A stretch of 64,000 nucleotides of DNA from Phytophthora colocasiae (GCA_018806915.1 JAGKQI010000059.1:1426001-1490000); one strand, 5' to 3'; positions 41,368-53,310 are shown, numbered from the stretch's first letter. Program-made: numbers and translations. Notes: generated from the sequence alone by a model not told the origin.

Positions 41368-44336
41368 TTAGGTCGATTTTTCCTCCTTTGCATCTTTCAA
41401 TGAAGCAGCTATTTTCTCTGCATTCGTCTTGTAGTCCCAGCGGCGCTTCACTATATGACGCAGGGTCTCCTTGCTCAGTGTTGCGAGCTTTCCTTCTCGA
41501 ACGAATCCACCCAAGTTTTCAGGTGGGAGTGCAAACACATTGGCAACTTCATGAAGAAGATCGAAAATGTCGTCGACAGCCGTTGGAAGCCACGGAGAAC
41601 GGAACGCTTGCCGGTATTCACTCACATCCCAAAGCAGCATGCAGGCACCGTCAGGATCAAAGCGAAATTTGCGAAGATGCTGCAGATACAGATCCTTGAA
41701 TGACCTCGCGAGTGAAATCAAGAACCGGACGCAATTCTCTTCAATCTACAGCAACAGGTAAGGGATTATTAGAGAAATAGAAGTATGAGCGTGAATTACC
41801 GTCATGACACGCACCAAAACTCGCGAGATCACGTCCACAAGCGGCTGTAAATATTCAGTGCACTTCTGACAAGCCTTAGACGATGACAGTGACATACTCG
41901 CTTGACTGCCGAGGAAATCAGCCTTGCTCTGGTTTGTGGTCAAGATTTGAGCTGCAGCCTTTTCGATCACAGTCAAAACCTGAACGAGACCCGCTGAAAT
42001 CAACCCTTCGAGTTTGTCCAGGCATTTCTGTTTGCTCTCTTGACAGATTCTTATAACCGAGTGTACATCAGTATTTTTTTAGGAAATGATTAAGGAAAAC
42101 CAGACAGGAACTTACGTAAGTTGGGTAGGTGAATCCACGTGCAGGGGGGCTATCAGATCCTCGAATTGCTCGTCCAAAAAGCCAATCCGCTTGAGTAGAG
42201 CCTTATGTTGCAGATAGCCATTGTTAGCTGACAACCAACATCAAATATCATCCAGTTTTACCTCAGTGATAATGAAGAAATGCAAAGCCGAGTCTTGCGC
42301 TAGCCGTTGTTCATGCAATATTTCCTTGCTCAATTCCACAAGTTTCTGGAAAATAAGCAGCAGCATTGTGTCAAAAAGTACTGCGTATTTGACATCATAC
42401 AAACACAAACGTACCACAAGGTATTCATCTCCAAATGAAGCAACAAAAGACGTAAAGACTTTCGTTACGAGCTCTCCACGAAGCTCCGATCCCTTCAAGA
42501 CCACCTCACAACGGCCAATCGCTTCATCCATGACTTCCTTGTAATTGCTAGGCACGTCTTGATCTTCCGCTAGTTCTCTGAGGCTCTCGAAGAAAACTAG
42601 CGACGACTCCAGTTGCAAACCTCCGTCTTTTTCGAAATTTGACGACGATATCGAAGTGGTTGATGCTGACGACACCAATTGAGTGCAGGAAGCGGATGGA
42701 GATGGCGTTGATGTGCTCGCCACAGTAACAGCAGCTCCTTTCGCCTTGGATGCTCCACCCTTTCCTTTCGAGGGAACTGGCGGCTTTGGGAATGTTACAG
42801 CAGAGGTGATACCCTTGAATTGGTCTTGTAGCAAATCCAGCTCCGTCTGGAGATATTTTTCACGATGGTTGCCAAACAGCGAGTGAAGCTGGAGATTGAG
42901 GAAAATATGGATCCGTTCATCGTCAGCAGAAATCGAAAAGCTGGGATGGTCGTCCTCAGTTGGGTCTTGGTTGGACGATACCTTTTGCTTGTGGGTTTCT
43001 AACGGATTCGCACGTTCGATGGCCTCGATCTCTGATACCATTGAACACGTTCTCTCGTATGCTGCGCACAGTAACTTCACGTAGTCTCTGCTGGGTGAAG
43101 AAGGTGTTTCTTCCCCGTTAGACGTAGCAAGACTCGCCTGCTCGGTGTATCGCCTCGTTTTGAGAAATTGATCCAGGAAGGACAAAATCCCAAAGGCCGG
43201 ATCATTGAACAATCGTTCCATGAGCATCTCACGGATGGAATTACACGCAGCAGCAGGAAAAACGCTCTCAATGACTGGAAACTGCTCTGTGCAAATCGCA
43301 ATAATCTTCGTATACAGCGCATCAAGGTCCGCAATGGGGTCTAAGGACGATTCCGTAGGTTCTTCCGCAGCTCTGAACCACAAAACAATCGTCAAAGCGT
43401 CTATTCAATGAGTTCTGAAGGCAGTATGGTACGTACTTGGCAAGGCGGTCGCACATGACATTCCACACGTAGCGATCAGCCACTTTCTCTTTGTCATTGT
43501 ATTCAATCAGTGACTGAGCGCATTTCCTCATCCCCACCAAGTTGTCCTTCTCCTGCTCGTTGCTGAACTCTGATAGCAAATTATTCTCCGTCGTCTGACT
43601 CAGCCTTTCAATCTCCGCTACAGCGTATGAAATGGTCGGAGATGACAACTCGGAGGAGAAAATACTCATCTTTTTGATAATCCTCGAAGCTTCATGCAGT
43701 TGATTCGGGTCGTGCAGAGTATTAACCAGTCGGTTACTCGACTTGGTCAACTTGCTGCTTGGATCATTAAGTGCTAATAGAGCCTCCATCAGTTCGTCCG
43801 TCTCCAGAACCCTCGATCTCTCGCCATCCAACGTCGCCAGCTTATCTCCGATCAATATGGCGGATGAACTGACTTTAGTGAATCTCTCCTCCAAGTCCTC
43901 CATCTGTTCACAAATATCCTACAGTAAACCCAAATATCAGTACACTATTTGCACTAAAAACAGTACACTTGAATCTTACATTCAGTAGCAAGTCTGGTTT
44001 TACCAGCCCTTCTTGGAATTTGCTGCTAACTCGTCGGCTGTCCCGTTCCAGCTCAGCAATGCGGTTGGACACCAGTTGACGATGTTGTACTAGTCGGTCA
44101 ATAGACTCACTCAGTACATTTTGAAGAGCATTGAGAGACGTTTCTTGCTGAGTGAAGGAGCCGTGTCGAACTTGACTGCTTTTCGTGTCAAAAGGTGGAT
44201 CTATAGACTCCCAAGCGCTGCTCAACAGCTCGTCCACCATCGTTTCGGCATTATAAGCACTCGTCTGGGTATTACTGGCATCTGCTGCAGCAGCTAGAAG
44301 CTTCTCCAGCTCTGCACTTGGACCTGAAGTGATCAT
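41368..44336 (-). CDS. SEC10: Exocyst complex subunit Sec10 (EXOC5) homologue
   Basis: Seven exons predicted: 44336-43980, 43918-43437, 43372-42415, 42345-42262, 42201-42116, 42049-41800 and 41745-41368, encoding 864 residues in one continuous frame. The N-terminal half is coiled coil. The segment RFTKVSSSAILIGDKLATLDGER matches the conserved Sec10 core, and FPVIESVFPAAACNSIREML fits the following helical region. Expected role: exocyst tethering of secretory vesicles at the plasma membrane, relevant to polarised hyphal growth. Oddities: the 69-bp intron 42346-42414 has no stop and keeps frame, so retention would add 23 residues. Two introns appear to use AAG rather than CAG/TAG acceptors, and one of them has a CTAAC branch site about 20 nt upstream. 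Confidence 0.8.
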
Positions 44337-44412
44337 GGAGAGCTGAAGGGGTCGGATCTAACTTAGGGTTTGCACTCAGATTTTAGGTTATGCTAGCGTT
44401 ACAGACTGCTTG

Positions 44413-44815
44413 TCAGATTGGATTCAAGAGGAAGTTGAGTGAAAACTTGGATGTATGTTGGTTGCAGATGGATATTTCTCCAGTAGATAGGGAGGTTGAC
44501 TCGTTTGAGAGAAATTCCTTTCCGTGTGCTTTGCAGTATCCTTGCATTTGTACGAATTTCTGGCATGTGGAGACTCTGCAGCGTCGGCCTCCTCCATGGG
44601 CAAGACAAAAGCGCAGTGTACTGCCCCAGTTTCAAACATCCTTCGTACGAACAGCGACGTCCACCACCGTGAGCGACACATAACCCTCGTGTTTGTACGA
44701 GTTTGCTGCAACCAGTAACCCGACAACGCACGCCACCGCCGTGAGCCTTGCAAAGCCTTCGAGTCTGCGCTCGTTTGGTACAACCGACGACACAGCAACG
44801 ACGAGCACTTGCCAT
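44413..44815 (-). CDS. WRKY19-like Cys/His zinc-knuckle repeat protein, frame-broken
   Basis: Read from the ATG at 44815 (MASARRCCVVGC). It consists of repeats of the C-x4-C-x-K-x2-Q-T-R-x-L/G-x-C-x2-HGGG type seen in many oomycete WRKY19-like proteins (QTRRLCKAHGGG, QTRGLCVAHGGG). After KLGQYTAL the frame shifts by one base in an A-run at 44607-44610. The next frame then restores LAHGGG and one more Cys/His unit and runs to a stop at 44413-44415. Either a sequence error in a homopolymer or a fresh frameshift is likely. A CAG acceptor just before the ATG allows an upstream exon. Function: DNA- or protein-binding module, otherwise unknown. Confidence 0.55.
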
Positions 44816-45071
44816 TCTTGCTGCTTGTGGTAAGTATTCGAGTGAGAAACGCACTTCGGTCGTTGAGGTGGGCCACTGTCAAGAAGTTGCAGTGCAAAAT
44901 CACTCAGATTGAACCGATAAGCATAATCAACTGCTTGCAACCAAGGAGAGCCCACCTGCATAATCCACTGGAAGTCACTGCAACGCGTAATACATGTACA
45001 TGCACGTGCAAAACCTGGTCGTTGTCTTTCTTGAACGAAAATGCTACTGCCCATACCAGAATCGATCTTGC

Positions 45072-46366
45072 TTAGAACTGAGACCCCTTCTTGTTGCCAA
45101 TGCCCTTCTCGTTCGCATCCTTCCAGTCGTCCCAAGCACGATCTTTGTATGCTGCTTCCTCTACTAATTTCTCGTCGTCCTCATCGCTATCTTCTACTAG
45201 CTGATCATACCGACGCGGTCCTTGCGGCGCCTCCCTGTGAACAGCAGCCAGTGTTAGTTAACTTCGTACTGGTTTATAAGCAAATTATCAATAACATACT
45301 GCTCTCTCTTTTGCCTCTCCATGGCATCAGCCACCTCTCGATCAGCATATTCCTCCAGCGACATCGTCGGAAGTCGGTGGCCAGGCTTGAACACGCCCGA
45401 CCGAATCGTCTCGCGCCGCATCTCCATCTGCGGATTGATACGTGTCACCTCCTATACACATCAAAGCAGCCCATTCATCAACATCTAACTAACAGCAATC
45501 AGATATCTCATGTGCAGCCGTACGATTCCCTGTCCCTGCGGTGGTGGCGGCGGTCGGTGCGCCTCCGAGAACAGATCCTGCTTCTCAGTGGCAGCGTTCA
45601 TCTTGAGCATGCTCTCCAGCATGTCCTTCTCTTGGTTGATACTAGCCTGTTCCTCCATGCACTTGACCACAGAGAGTTGAATGAATGTCAAGAGCTGCTC
45701 ACGTTCTAGATCCTCCATGTCGTCTTCATCCTCGTCCAGATCGTCGGCACCTTCATTCTTCACCCCACCGACGTGACTATCTCCCTTCTCCTCGCGCCTT
45801 CTCTGTACTTCCTGTAGTTTCTTCTCCATCTCACGCTGCATCTGGAAGCGCTGGATCTTCTCGTCCCTGGAGAGCGAAAACTGCTTGTTCTCCAGTCGCT
45901 CGTACTGCTCGCGCCTCTTCTTCTCCGTCAGTAATCCCACACTCTCCGCTCTGTCCAGGAATTCAGTCAGGAATACGTCAGCTTCACGTAGGAACTTAAT
46001 GCGGTACACGACGTTGCGTGTGTGGTCCGTAGGTCCCAAGCGCTTCTTCTGCTCTTCCTCCTGCTTCTGCTGTGGCTGCTGGAAAAACGTTTGCTTGGGC
46101 GTAAGCATGCCCAAGTAGTACTCAACGCAGAAGGCATAGAGCTGTGTGTTTTGCAGCTCGAAGAAGCGCTCATTGACTGAAAGAACGCCATCCAGTTGAC
46201 GCTGCTGGACGCACTTCTTCATGTACTGCAGCGCACGGGTCAATTCGTCCTGGAAAGCTTGCGAATTAGGGTCTGAGACAGCTGTGCTAGGGTTCTCCAA
46301 CGCCATGAAGCAGCGGTGCGCCTCTACGTAGCTCACGCGGTCCGGCAGTGGAGCAGAAGAAGCCAT
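45072..46366 (-). CDS. TAP42: TAP42/alpha-4 family PP2A regulatory protein
   Basis: Three exons predicted: 46366-45494, 45451-45300 and 45234-45072, encoding 395 residues. The first intron would be only 42 bp, at the low end; the second is 65 bp. The N-terminal half is all-helical (TPR-like in alpha-4), with RDEKIQRFQMQREMEKKLQE as in TAP42/IGBP1. The C-terminal exons give ETIRSGVFKPGHRLPTMSLE and the terminal RAWDDWKDANEKGIGNKKG signature, conserved across the family. Expected role: binding the catalytic subunits of PP2A-type phosphatases in TOR signalling. Confidence 0.85.
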
Positions 46367-46372
46367 AGCCAC

Positions 46373-46677
46373 CGAGATGATCAGTTGATCTCTTGTTGAA
46401 AAAAGAAGGAGTGATGGTCTCTTCGCTTTTTATGATGTGGACCACATGATTGTACTCATGATGAAGAAAATTTAAATAAAGAAGAAGAAGAAAGATAATA
46501 AAAGACAGACAAGGTGTTCATTCATTCTGGAGCGTAGGAAAAGGATCAACTATTTGTAGCAAGTATCACATTCTTCTACAATTCTTGAGAAAGTGTTTCC
46601 TGCTCATGAATCCACCAGAGCAATTCTTGTCTTTCACATCTGCCTCATTTTCTTCACGTGTAGGTGTAGACTGGAGC
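46373..46677. other. Gene-free region
   Basis: A purine-rich spacer of about 300 bp. No feature was recognised. Confidence 0.5.
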
Positions 46678-46920
46678 TTACTCCTTCTTGCCGGTGCCAG
46701 TGGCCATGCAGACCTCACCACGGATGCTCTGGGCGAATCCGAGGCCCAGACCAAGGAACATGCCGGTAAGCAGCGGGCCATCCGATGAGCGCTTGATGTA
46801 GGTGGGGCGCTTGACCGTGGCGAACAGCTTCTGGTCGGCCGCGATGTGGCTCTCCTTGTTCACGAGGCCGGAGTAAGCGCGGGTCTGGCGGGCAATGCGG
46901 ACGGTCTGACGGGCGAGCAT
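46678..46920 (-). CDS. Small mitochondrial membrane protein, possibly cytochrome c oxidase subunit VIIa-like
   Basis: An 80-residue intronless gene. The ATG at 46920 has a strong context (GCCACC before it). The N-terminus (MLARQTVRIARQTRAYSG) is Arg-rich and lacks acidic residues, as expected of a mitochondrial presequence. Then comes KLFATVKRPTYIKRSSDGPL and one hydrophobic span (LLTGMFLGLGLGFA). The LF...RPTYIKR..D..L pattern before a single membrane helix is reminiscent of COX7a, but the match is too short to be certain. It could be another respiratory-chain small subunit. Confidence 0.55.
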   Translation of the reverse strand: MLARQTVRIARQTRAYSGLVNKESHIAADQKLFATVKRPTYIKRSSDGPLLTGMFLGLGLGFAQSIRGEVCMATGTGKKE

Positions 46921-47462
46921 GGTGGCGGTAGGCGTAGGAGTCAGGGAGGGGACGAACTTCGCACCTGGAGCTTCTTTTCTTCACTGGGGGCGGCAAGGGA
47001 GCACCAACGGAAGGAGACAAAGACAAGGAGGCGCAAGGACAACCTCACATTTCTATGCCAGTGAAAACCTCTGTATAAAGACATAGGTATGCCATGTGGA
47101 ATTTGCACATTTTGGTACTACATGTGCCTTGATGTCAGTAAATAGAGATCGTTCGTATGTAAAATGATCGTATGTACTATTTTGTGGTAAGCGAAGTGTA
47201 TATTGTGGTAGAAATTCAGTGGCACTAGTGTCCAACATTGGGGCATTTTTGCTGAAGAAAACGAGTACAGTGTTTTATTGACCTCGTTTGGGCACATAAA
47301 GAGATACTACATGTAGTTGTACCAAATGCATGCACAGGCATCGAAAGAAAAAATCGTAGCTTAAACAAGTTTCAAAAATCAAAGTACATTTGCTGACAAT
47401 AGCAGTGAACTGCTGTCGAAAAAGACAGTAGCGAGCTCGTTTGGAATAAATCACTCTCGTAT
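46921..47462. other. Gene-free region
   Basis: A 540-bp spacer between two minus-strand genes. No feature was recognised. Confidence 0.5.
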
Positions 47463-48407
47463 TTACAACAGGCGTTTGCGTAGTTGTTCGAGGAACACAA
47501 ACGTCAGCAGAGTCTGAGGCCCCAAGCGCATGTACGCCGGCAGCCAACCCTTATACAATCCGCGGAGTCCTTCATGCTTGACAACTTTCACAAAACAGTC
47601 AGTGGCACTCTTGTACTCGTTGTGATGCATGTTCATGAGTCTTGTCTTGACCACATCTGCAGGTGCACAAGCCGTCGTTGCCACAAGACCAGCTACCATA
47701 CTGGCCAGAATGTGCGTCTGGAGATTGTCGTGCATTGGCACCACCTCATTCTCGAGAATCGTCGACTTGGCCAAATCATAGGCTGCAATCTGACCCGTCG
47801 TCAGCAGCATGGCACGGATCATATTGGGCCTCACTCCACGCAACAACGCCGCAAGTCCCTCCTCCTTCTCCACTCGAATGAGTCCGTCCACTGCGTGTTT
47901 GTAGTTACGTCGCTTTTCGGGTGGCAATCGACTGTCCGCTTGCATGCGGATGTTGACAATGTCTGCAGGGTTGCCAACTGCTCCTCCAATTACCCCACCG
48001 GTCATACCAAGCAGGACATTGTGGCCTGTGGAGATCGGTCGACCATCATTGCGACGTACCGCCTCGTCCTTGAGGTAGTGGTAGACTGCGAAGCGCATGG
48101 TAGAGTACGTACCCTCCCTCATAGCTCCACCGGAGATACCTTGGTAGAGTCCACGTAGTCCCTGCTGCTTAAGGATGCGGCGAACAGTGGTCATTAGTCC
48201 GAGGTTCTCCTTCTTCGACGTCTGCAGGTGAATCTTCAATAAGTCGAACGGGTGTGTGAAGAACACGGCACCAACTGCGGATATTCCGCCAAACGTGTAG
48301 CTGGCTAGAGGAGGGCGGGGCTTGACAAGGGTAGTGTCATTGGAGTCATTGCGCTTGGGGAGGGGGTTCAGAGGGAGCTTGATGATAGCGGCGGAGGGCG
48401 ACGACAT
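47463..48407 (-). CDS. Mitochondrial carrier family protein, dicarboxylate-carrier type
   Basis: A 314-residue intronless gene from the ATG at 48407. It has three repeats with the P-x-(D/E)-x-x-(K/R) signature: PFDLLK (53-58), PADIVNIR (147-154) and PADVVK (249-254). Each is followed by the (Q)GLRGLY/GLAALL/GLRGLY matrix-helix motif. NPADIVNIRMQADSRLP and the following NYKHAVDGL are typical of the dicarboxylate/oxoglutarate/UCP subgroup. Expected location is the inner mitochondrial membrane, exchanging dicarboxylates for phosphate or other anions. The substrate is inferred from subgroup resemblance. Confidence 0.88.
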   Translation of the reverse strand: MSSPSAAIIKLPLNPLPKRNDSNDTTLVKPRPPLASYTFGGISAVGAVFFTHPFDLLKIHLQTSKKENLGLMTTVRRILKQQGLRGLYQGISGGAMREGTYSTMRFAVYHYLKDEAVRRNDGRPISTGHNVLLGMTGGVIGGAVGNPADIVNIRMQADSRLPPEKRRNYKHAVDGLIRVEKEEGLAALLRGVRPNMIRAMLLTTGQIAAYDLAKSTILENEVVPMHDNLQTHILASMVAGLVATTACAPADVVKTRLMNMHHNEYKSATDCFVKVVKHEGLRGLYKGWLPAYMRLGPQTLLTFVFLEQLRKRLL

Positions 48408-48678
48408 CGTGAGCTAGGGGGCCAAACACTGAACTACGTACACCCTGTTCGACGGTAGCCTAGACTTGTTTTTTGTAAGCGCATATTGAAATCAACTTGT
48501 GACGAAGAGTTGCAGGGCATGGCGATTGGCGAGAATTATATTAAGTACGTCGACGTAATTGGATAAAAAGAAGTGCGCGTGATCAACCGCATCAACAACG
48601 AATTGTTTGACAAGAACTTGCTGAAGAGCTTCAATTTATTCAATCTTTATTTTTTGTGTTATGCATTCTACGCGGACT

Positions 48679-51471
48679 TAACCTTTGCCCCTCATGACTT
48701 CAGAGACGCAATGAAAGCAGCTCACGACACCAAACACCTACATCTCAAGGCACCTGTGGATTTGGGGGCCGTCAGCCCTTGGTTACTTGAAACGCCAAAC
48801 ATCAAGAACCACCAGTAAATTAGAAATGGAAGCAGAAAAGCTTAATTAAACCCATGCATTTTTATTTTGTGGATAACTTTTCCAACGCCATACACACGGT
48901 CACCGAGGAATAGCATGTGCAGTTTCATCGATGTCCTCGAAGTTGGTAACAAGTTCTTCATCAAAACAACGGTGTGCTTCTGCTACTCGGCTTCACTTGA
49001 CACCTGTCTGAAGTATTATGACCAGTTTCTTCTTAGCTTCTGGCTCGAGAATCCAATTCACTTCCCGTGTCTCGCAATCGACTGAGACGATACCAGTACC
49101 CGGAAACTCCAACTCTTTCTGGAAGTTGACGAGTTTCGGGCAAAATACCAGTGCAAGATCCCAATTATTCCACTTCGGCTTTTTTTGACTGGACTCCGCG
49201 TTAAGACCCTCGATTATTTTCTTCATCGGATTACTGCCCAAATTCTTGCAATCACAAATAAACAGTGGATTGGCATCTTTATGGAGCATCGTATAACAAT
49301 CCAATCTCTCTCGGTTCTGAGCGCGACTGAGGTGGCCGAATTTGCAGGCACCGCCAGCTTCAAGAATGTAAGTCGGCCATCTCGCATTAGGTGGCGCCAA
49401 AAACGGGACCATCGTACTTGCGAACTTGTCTTCCAAACCGGTATACCCCCCCAACAAAGCACTGACATCAAAACGCTTCTTCTGGAAATAATTGTCTTGG
49501 AATTCACCCAACAAACCGGCGAAGAAATCGTTAAAGGCGATTCCTCCCACACCATTTCTTCGTGATGCACAGACAAGTGCGTGAGCGATCATGTTCTCGT
49601 ATTCGCTGTAGCTGAAAGCATTTGGATTCACATGAGGTCGATTACCACTTCGGCTTGAAAACCCCGGAAAACAGCAGCCGTTGAATATTCAACCGTATTG
49701 ATGTAGTTGTAGTACGCCGAAAAGTGCGTCCCACCGAGCACCGCGAGGTACAGCAACACATCATCCTCAATGACTGGAAATCGACAGATTGGTTTCCAGA
49801 CACCTCCCTTATCTGTAGCTCGATAAAGGAAGTCACCCTGGATTACATCCACGTCAGTAATACCCTCGTCTACCAAGTTGGCAAAATGCAGGTGCATGCG
49901 CTCAACCCCCACGTCAGGTAGAGTTCTTCTCTTTTTCGGGGCACGTCCCTCACTGCCATCATCAGCGTCATCTGCAATTTTCCTTTTCTGGGGGATCGTT
50001 AAATCAGGACGCTTACCACTGACATTGGTGTACGATAGTGCCATTAGCTGTGCATCCCTCCCTTCATCTGTGCTCATGTACATTTTCGCAACCTGTGCGT
50101 TGGTACTTACTTCCTGGAACGCTGTGTCTAGCAAGTCTGCCAAAGCGAATGTTTCATTCTCCGCAACGTATCGCATAGCATAGTCTACCACCGCATCGAC
50201 AAAGTATCGAGCAAACAGTCCACGAGAATGCTCAGCAATATTCTTCACGACCGGGTACAAACCTATCACCTTTTGCCATGTAGTTTCCTTCGCACTACCG
50301 GAAACCCCTAAGGGAATCGACTGGTATTCGGGGAAATTAGACACAACACTCATCCACCAGTGACAATCCGCGCGACTTAACTCTGCCTGCCAAACTAAGC
50401 CCGAGATCTTGGCATCAGTACTCATAACAGCCACAACTAGACCGCAAGCTCGAAAGACATTCCGTTGAAACGCTGCTTTTTTCTTCATCTCTGGGATTCT
50501 CCCGCTTGGCGTCATCTCATCCAAAATGAAGAACGGCCACACTCTCCTATCCTGTTTCATTCCAGAGAGCACATCACGAACATCTTTCTGATTGCACTTT
50601 GTCACTGTAAACGTTTCGTCTTCAACGCGGATCATCTCAGCGCCTTTATCCTCACGACAACAGTACCGTAGCAGTTCGATAATGAAGCCGTACGTCCACA
50701 ATTTCCACTCCGTGTAAAATTCTGAGCTGCAGTTCAGAACGGCATCTTCGCTGAGCTCATCCCGCAAGTCCATCTGTACCATAGAATTGAAGGCTTTCGC
50801 GATCGATGAAAAGTTCTTGTAGACACGCTGATTTACAACTACATTGGGAGCAAGAGACCAGTAAAACCACGGTCGTGGGCACTCGCGTCCTTCACCTCCC
50901 AAAGCAAACGCCAGTTGCGTTTTCCCCATTCCAGATGACCCTTCCACGCAGACAAAAGGCTTTGGATCGGGTCCCTTGTCATAAATGAAGTCGATTTTGT
51001 CGAGAATCGCACTACACTGGTCTTGGCAGTTCATCTGGATCTCTCGACCAAGTCTTTGGTAGTATGCCAGCTCTTGTGGTTCGTCTAGACTCTCGTTCAC
51101 TTCGATGGTAGTCGCAATATCTGGAACCAGCACCAGTATGTGGATCTGTTGGCTTGATATTTTCTCCATTTTATTATCCTCAAACAACTCCTTCAACGTA
51201 TCCTGCCCCATCATCTGCCGTTCATAGATAATCAGCCGAATGTCTTCATGGGGCTTCCCTTCCATTAGACAGTATGCAGCCTCGCTTCGGGATGACAGCC
51301 ACGCGTTGCCCTTCCTCGCCAGGAAAAGCCGTAGGTTGGCAGGATCGACATGCTTTAAGAAATTCTTATTCTCTTCCGCGATCGCCTTCTGTAGCGCTGA
51401 CACCCTGTTGCCATCGTCGATCGAAACGCCAAACGTACCAGCCCGACCGATGATCGCACACTCAAGAGAAA
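48679..51471. repeat. Segmental duplication, copy A (CRN region)
   Basis: Nearly identical to 53580-56361. It begins at TAACCTTTGCC and ends inside the first codons of the CRN gene after CTCAAGAGAAA. Differences are a few substitutions, small indels near the left end, and a one-base deletion near 49656. Confidence 0.88.
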
Positions 51472-51493
51472 GTTTTACCACCTTCTGTCCCAT
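48993..51493 (-). pseudogene. Crinkler (CRN) effector gene, copy A, frameshifted
   Basis: The N-terminal frame runs from the ATG at 51493 to a premature stop at 49628. The C-terminal frame continues from about 49655 to 48993. Compared with the intact copy at 53882-56365, one base is missing next to 49656. The N-terminal part has the CRN header with an LFLAR variant of LFLAK and an ILVLVP segment, then a P-loop NTPase region (GSSGMGKT) and a bipartite basic NLS. The nuclease-like C-terminal region lies in the other frame. The truncated first frame could still be expressed without that C-terminal region. The first codons differ from copy B because the duplication ends there. Confidence 0.75.
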
Positions 51494-51756
51494 GTTGTCC
51501 AATTCAAAGTCGTTGTTGATGGATCACGAGCACTTCTTCTTTTTCTACACTCCAAATTGGAATCTGCCCAGCAATCCCTCATCCTATCTTATCGCATATG
51601 CAAGTACAGAGGGATCAATGTCATACAAATACCGGTACATACATGGTACACGGACCAGCCTTTCTTGGAGGATAAGGCAGCATAAGTTATGCGATACACC
51701 AATAAAAAAGTGGAGTTTTTGTCGAACAATTTGCACAACAATACATGATGTGATGT

Positions 51757-52180
51757 TCACATCTCTAGTTCCGGTTACGGTCGGGCTGGTACGTTTGACG
51801 TTTCGATCGACGATGGCAACAAGGTGTCAGCGCTACAGAAGGCGATCACGGAAGAAAATAAGGAAATTTCTTGGAGCATGTCGATCCTGCCAACCTACGG
51901 CTTTTCCTGGCGAAGAAGGGCAACGCGTGGCTGTCATCCCGAAGCGAGGCTGCATACTGTCTAATGGAAGGGAAGCCCCATGAAGACATTCGGCTGATGA
52001 TCTATGGACGGCAGATGATGGGGCCGGATACGTTGAAGGAGGTATTTGAGGATAATAAAATGGAGAAAATATCAAGCCAACAGATCCACATACTGGTGCT
52101 GGTTCCAGATATTGCGACTACCATTGAGGTGAACGAGAGTCTAGACGAACCACAAGAGCTGGCATACGGCAGCGGCCATT
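51757..52180 (+). pseudogene. Crinkler N-terminal fragment, copy C, inverted and start-less
   Basis: The plus strand carries the CRN header in opposite orientation to copies A and B. It includes an LFLAK motif and the ILVLVP stretch, and stops resembling CRN after ELAYG at about 52165. The upstream CACATCTCTAGTTCC also occurs (inverted) at 56424-56438 upstream of copy B. Between that motif and the header the initiating ATG has been lost in a deletion, and a one-base frame change lies at about 51865-51870. The P-loop and C-terminal parts are absent. It is non-functional. Confidence 0.75.
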
Positions 52181-52728
52181 GCAGCGTGGATTTAGCTAAG
52201 ACGAGCGCTTGTTCGTTCACATCTCAGGCGACGATACGCCGTGAATTGAGCCTTTCCACGTTGGCAACCGTGATCTTTGTGTGCTGGCGGGCGAAATGGC
52301 AACAATCCGCCCGATTTTGAGACCTGCGCTACGAGATCGTAGTACGATCTCTAAGACAACAACCACAGCGTGCTCCTGTCCACAAACACACCGGCCAACG
52401 AAGAGTACAATACAGCTAAAAGTGATTGAATCTCTCGATGTAGGTATCAAGGTCAGCTCAACGCACACCGATAGATAGATACAGAAGCTAGTCGCGTTTG
52501 TTACGGCGCTCTCTACAAAAAAGCACTCACTTCTCGCCTTGCGTGGTCAGCACCGCAGAGAAAACGGCGTGTGGACCGTTCGGATGTGGTACATGGTGTG
52601 GAGCATGGCGCGATATGGCGAAAACGTTTTGCTAGACGGACAAGTTACAAAGCATGTTGTTGAAAGGAAGAACAGACAAGTACGGGCACTTGCAGTCGCT
52701 TGCAGTTAAATTTAACAGCCACACACGC

Positions 52729-53310
52729 CTACAAGTGACTAGCGCGGACACTGGCGAGTGCTTCCTTCTCCGGGATTTGAACCTTGTAGTCCACCGCCGC
52801 GTCAATACGAGACTTGATCTCTGGAGTGATTTTCTCGACGAAATGAATCGCCTCCAGGTTTTCCTCCAATTGCTTTGTTGTACGAGCCCCGAGCATGACA
52901 GTGGACGCGTTCGGGTTCGAAGCGCACCACGCGATGACCGTCTGCGCCAATGAGCAGCCCAGCTCATCCGCGATCTTCTGCTGCTCGTACGTCTTCACAG
53001 CACGGTCACGGAAACCGGGCACCATGTTGTTGTACAGTTCCAGAGTGAAACGTGATCTCTCTGGGATATCCTTTGTGTACTTGCTAGACAGCACGTAATA
53101 GCGAGTACGTTGTCAAGGCGAGCTTGTATTTCTTGAACAGATCCAGGAAGCCGTATTCCACGCGAGGACGATCGAAGATGTTGTGTTTCGGTTGTTCCAC
53201 AACTGGACGGATCAATCCGAGGCGGTCAGCGATCTCGCAAGCTTCCGCAATGTCAGCGGGCATCCACTGTCTGGTTTCCCAGAAGGCCCAGCCTTGGTTG
53301 ATAGCGTAGT
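52729..53310 (-). pseudogene. Aldo-keto reductase (Kv-beta-like) fragment
   Basis: The minus strand gives TRQWMPADIAEACEIADRLG and a PVVEQPKHNIFDR segment. After a short disruption near 53095-53107 it continues LSSKYTKDIPERSRF, LGCSLAQTVIAWCASNP and VMLGARTTKQLEENLEAI. These are the C-terminal two thirds of an NADPH-dependent aldo-keto reductase of the potassium-channel beta-subunit group. The N-terminal third with the catalytic Tyr and the frame at the disruption are missing, so it is a pseudogene trapped between CRN copies. Confidence 0.75.

Noticed and set aside
42202..42261. 34-bp intron ending at GTTGTCAG in Sec10
   Set aside because: Too short and it breaks the frame. The 60-bp alternative ending at ATAAG keeps frame and has a CTAAC branch site.
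48573..48818. 81-codon plus-strand open frame left of CRN copy A
   Set aside because: Part of it is duplicated at 53580-53720, where the frame is broken by indels. It behaves as non-coding 3' flank of the CRN unit.
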